From Candidatus Altimarinota bacterium (GTDB lineage: Bacteria; Patescibacteriota; Gracilibacteria; BD1-5; UBA2023): a stretch of 42,420 nucleotides of DNA. The translations under genes and the position numbers were made by a program. The stretch covers positions 1 to 42,420 of the forward strand of contig JANQGT010000043.1 of the NCBI GenBank assembly GCA_028277205.1. Direction: 5' to 3'. Below are positions 41,827 through 42,420 of this stretch, piece after piece. Within the stretch, counting starts at the first letter, position 1. Each line of letters begins with the position of its first letter. Below the pieces are notes generated by a model. It searched no databases, was not told the origin of the DNA, and saw only the letters and a program-made list of their open reading frames with translations.

Positions 41827-42420
41827 ATGCTCCCACTATATCCGAGCCTGCTTCGTTTGCAAATTCCCATCGCGATCACTTCCGCTCTCGCCTCTTTTCT
41901 GGATACCGGCAGCAGCGTACCGCGCATCGTGGACGAGGGTACCGCACTCGATTTCGTCGAGGCGCTCGTATGACGGCGATTTGACAGTCTGGACGATGTG
42001 CGCGCCGCGAGCCTGGAAAACTGCCTCGTGTACGGATCCGATACCGAAAGCATGAAAATCAGTCAAGCCCGCGAGATGCGGGAGCGGATATTCGCACTCT
42101 CGGGATCGGACAGCCGCACGCTCGTCATCGTATCGAGAGCGGATGCGCTGACGCACGATGCCGGCACCAGTCTGCTAAAGACACTGGAAGACACGCCGAC
42201 GGGGATTTTTTTTCTGCTGTCAGTAGAGCGTGCAGAGTCGCTCCTGCCCACGATCCGATCGCGCTGTATCGACGTGCGAGCCTGAGTCCGTCATGAAAAA
42301 ATACTCGATGAGGCGATAGAGACGGCTCTGCGAAAATACTGCTCCGGCAATCCCGCTCCCCTCTTGCAGTACCTGTTTTCGCATACTGTCCAGCGCGAAG
42401 AGGCGATCATCATGCTCGCT
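41827..42420 (+). CDS. holB: DNA polymerase III delta-prime-like subunit, partial
   Basis: The visible 198 residues resemble the clamp-loader delta-prime/gamma family: SRTLVIVSRADALTHDAGTS, LLKTLEDTP, FFLLSVERAESLLPTIRSRC. UGA-Gly at 41971 and 42283 keep the frame open to the window edge. The N-terminus is short and lacks a P-loop, consistent with delta-prime being catalytically inactive. Start taken as ATG 41827; a possible -10 (TAGAAT, 41823-41828) overlaps it, so initiation could be slightly downstream. The 3' end is outside the window. Confidence 0.75.
41835..41863 (-). promoter_or_regulatory. Promoter of the PEGA protein-flippase operon
   Basis: On the minus strand TTTGCA (41863-41858), 17-base spacer, TATAGT (41840-41835), 33 bases before the ATG at 41801. 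It overlaps the start of the divergent delta-prime-like gene. Confidence 0.5.

Noticed and set aside
1-42420. UGA read as tryptophan (code 4) or selenocysteine
   Set aside because: UGA falls on conserved glycines (Xer LGH, cyclo-ligase, Obg) and in Gly-rich linkers, where Trp or Sec would not fit; TGG is still used for Trp, and no SECIS-like or selenoprotein context was seen.
1-42420. CRISPR array, insertion sequence or replication origin
   Set aside because: No regularly spaced repeats, transposase-like frame with terminal inverted repeats, or DnaA-box cluster was seen; the only notable direct repeat is the tsaD pair.

Overview
This window comes from a bacterium that reads UGA as glycine (translation table 25), the code of the candidate phyla Gracilibacteria (BD1-5) and Absconditabacteria (SR1). 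The evidence is internal. Conserved proteins break at TGA in the standard code and rejoin when TGA is read as Gly, several times at family-conserved glycines: the LGH motif of the Xer recombinase, the G-x-R-L-G-x-G-G-G-Y-Y-D block of 5-formyltetrahydrofolate cyclo-ligase, and the Obg fold. I count roughly 100 in-frame UGA codons, and every gene end I could assign is TAA or TAG. By eye base composition is near half G+C, with AT-richer islands at about 9.6-10.3 kb and 22.4-24.3 kb. No rRNA, tRNA, CRISPR array or insertion sequence was recognised.

Layout. 0-4.6 kb: 5-FTHF cyclo-ligase (+) convergent with a DEAD-box RNA helicase (-), then a membrane TPR protein and DnaB (+). 4.6-7.6 kb: an ORF remnant, a family 2 glycosyltransferase (-), a structured intergenic region, a frameshifted transglutaminase-like gene (+) and CorA (-). 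7.8-11.3 kb: a Cys-rich CPR-type protein (+), then two small charged-protein genes (+), each ending head-on against a copy of the 3' end of tsaD. 11.3-15.1 kb (-): a 2-TM protein, then TPR protein - FtsA-like - membrane protein - TsaD, tightly spaced or overlapping. 15.2-20.1 kb: Xer recombinase (+), RsbW-like ATPase, HU, MetRS and an ATP-grasp-like protein (all -). 20.2-26.5 kb: UvrD/PcrA helicase (-), an unknown 325-residue protein and a frameshifted GHKL ATPase (both +), TopA (-). 26.7-35.6 kb: a nucleotidyltransferase (+) facing two giant tandem genes (-) encoding 1,671 and 1,033 residues. 35.6-42.4 kb: L33 (-), Obg (+), an HflX-exonuclease fusion (-), a flippase and a PEGA-type anchored protein (-), and a DNA polymerase III delta-prime-like gene running off the end (+).

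Most genes are replication, translation, ribosome-assembly and envelope functions of a small, host-dependent-type genome. Shine-Dalgarno sequences are essentially absent: sigma70-like promoters usually lie 15-45 bases before the start, and the base before ATG is nearly always a pyrimidine. Because TGA is not a stop, convergent neighbours can share a 4-base YTAR stop site, and several do. Most worth a second look: the duplicated tsaD tails with their facing small genes, the two giant UGA-rich membrane proteins, and the HflX-exonuclease reading frame with no stop or start between its halves.
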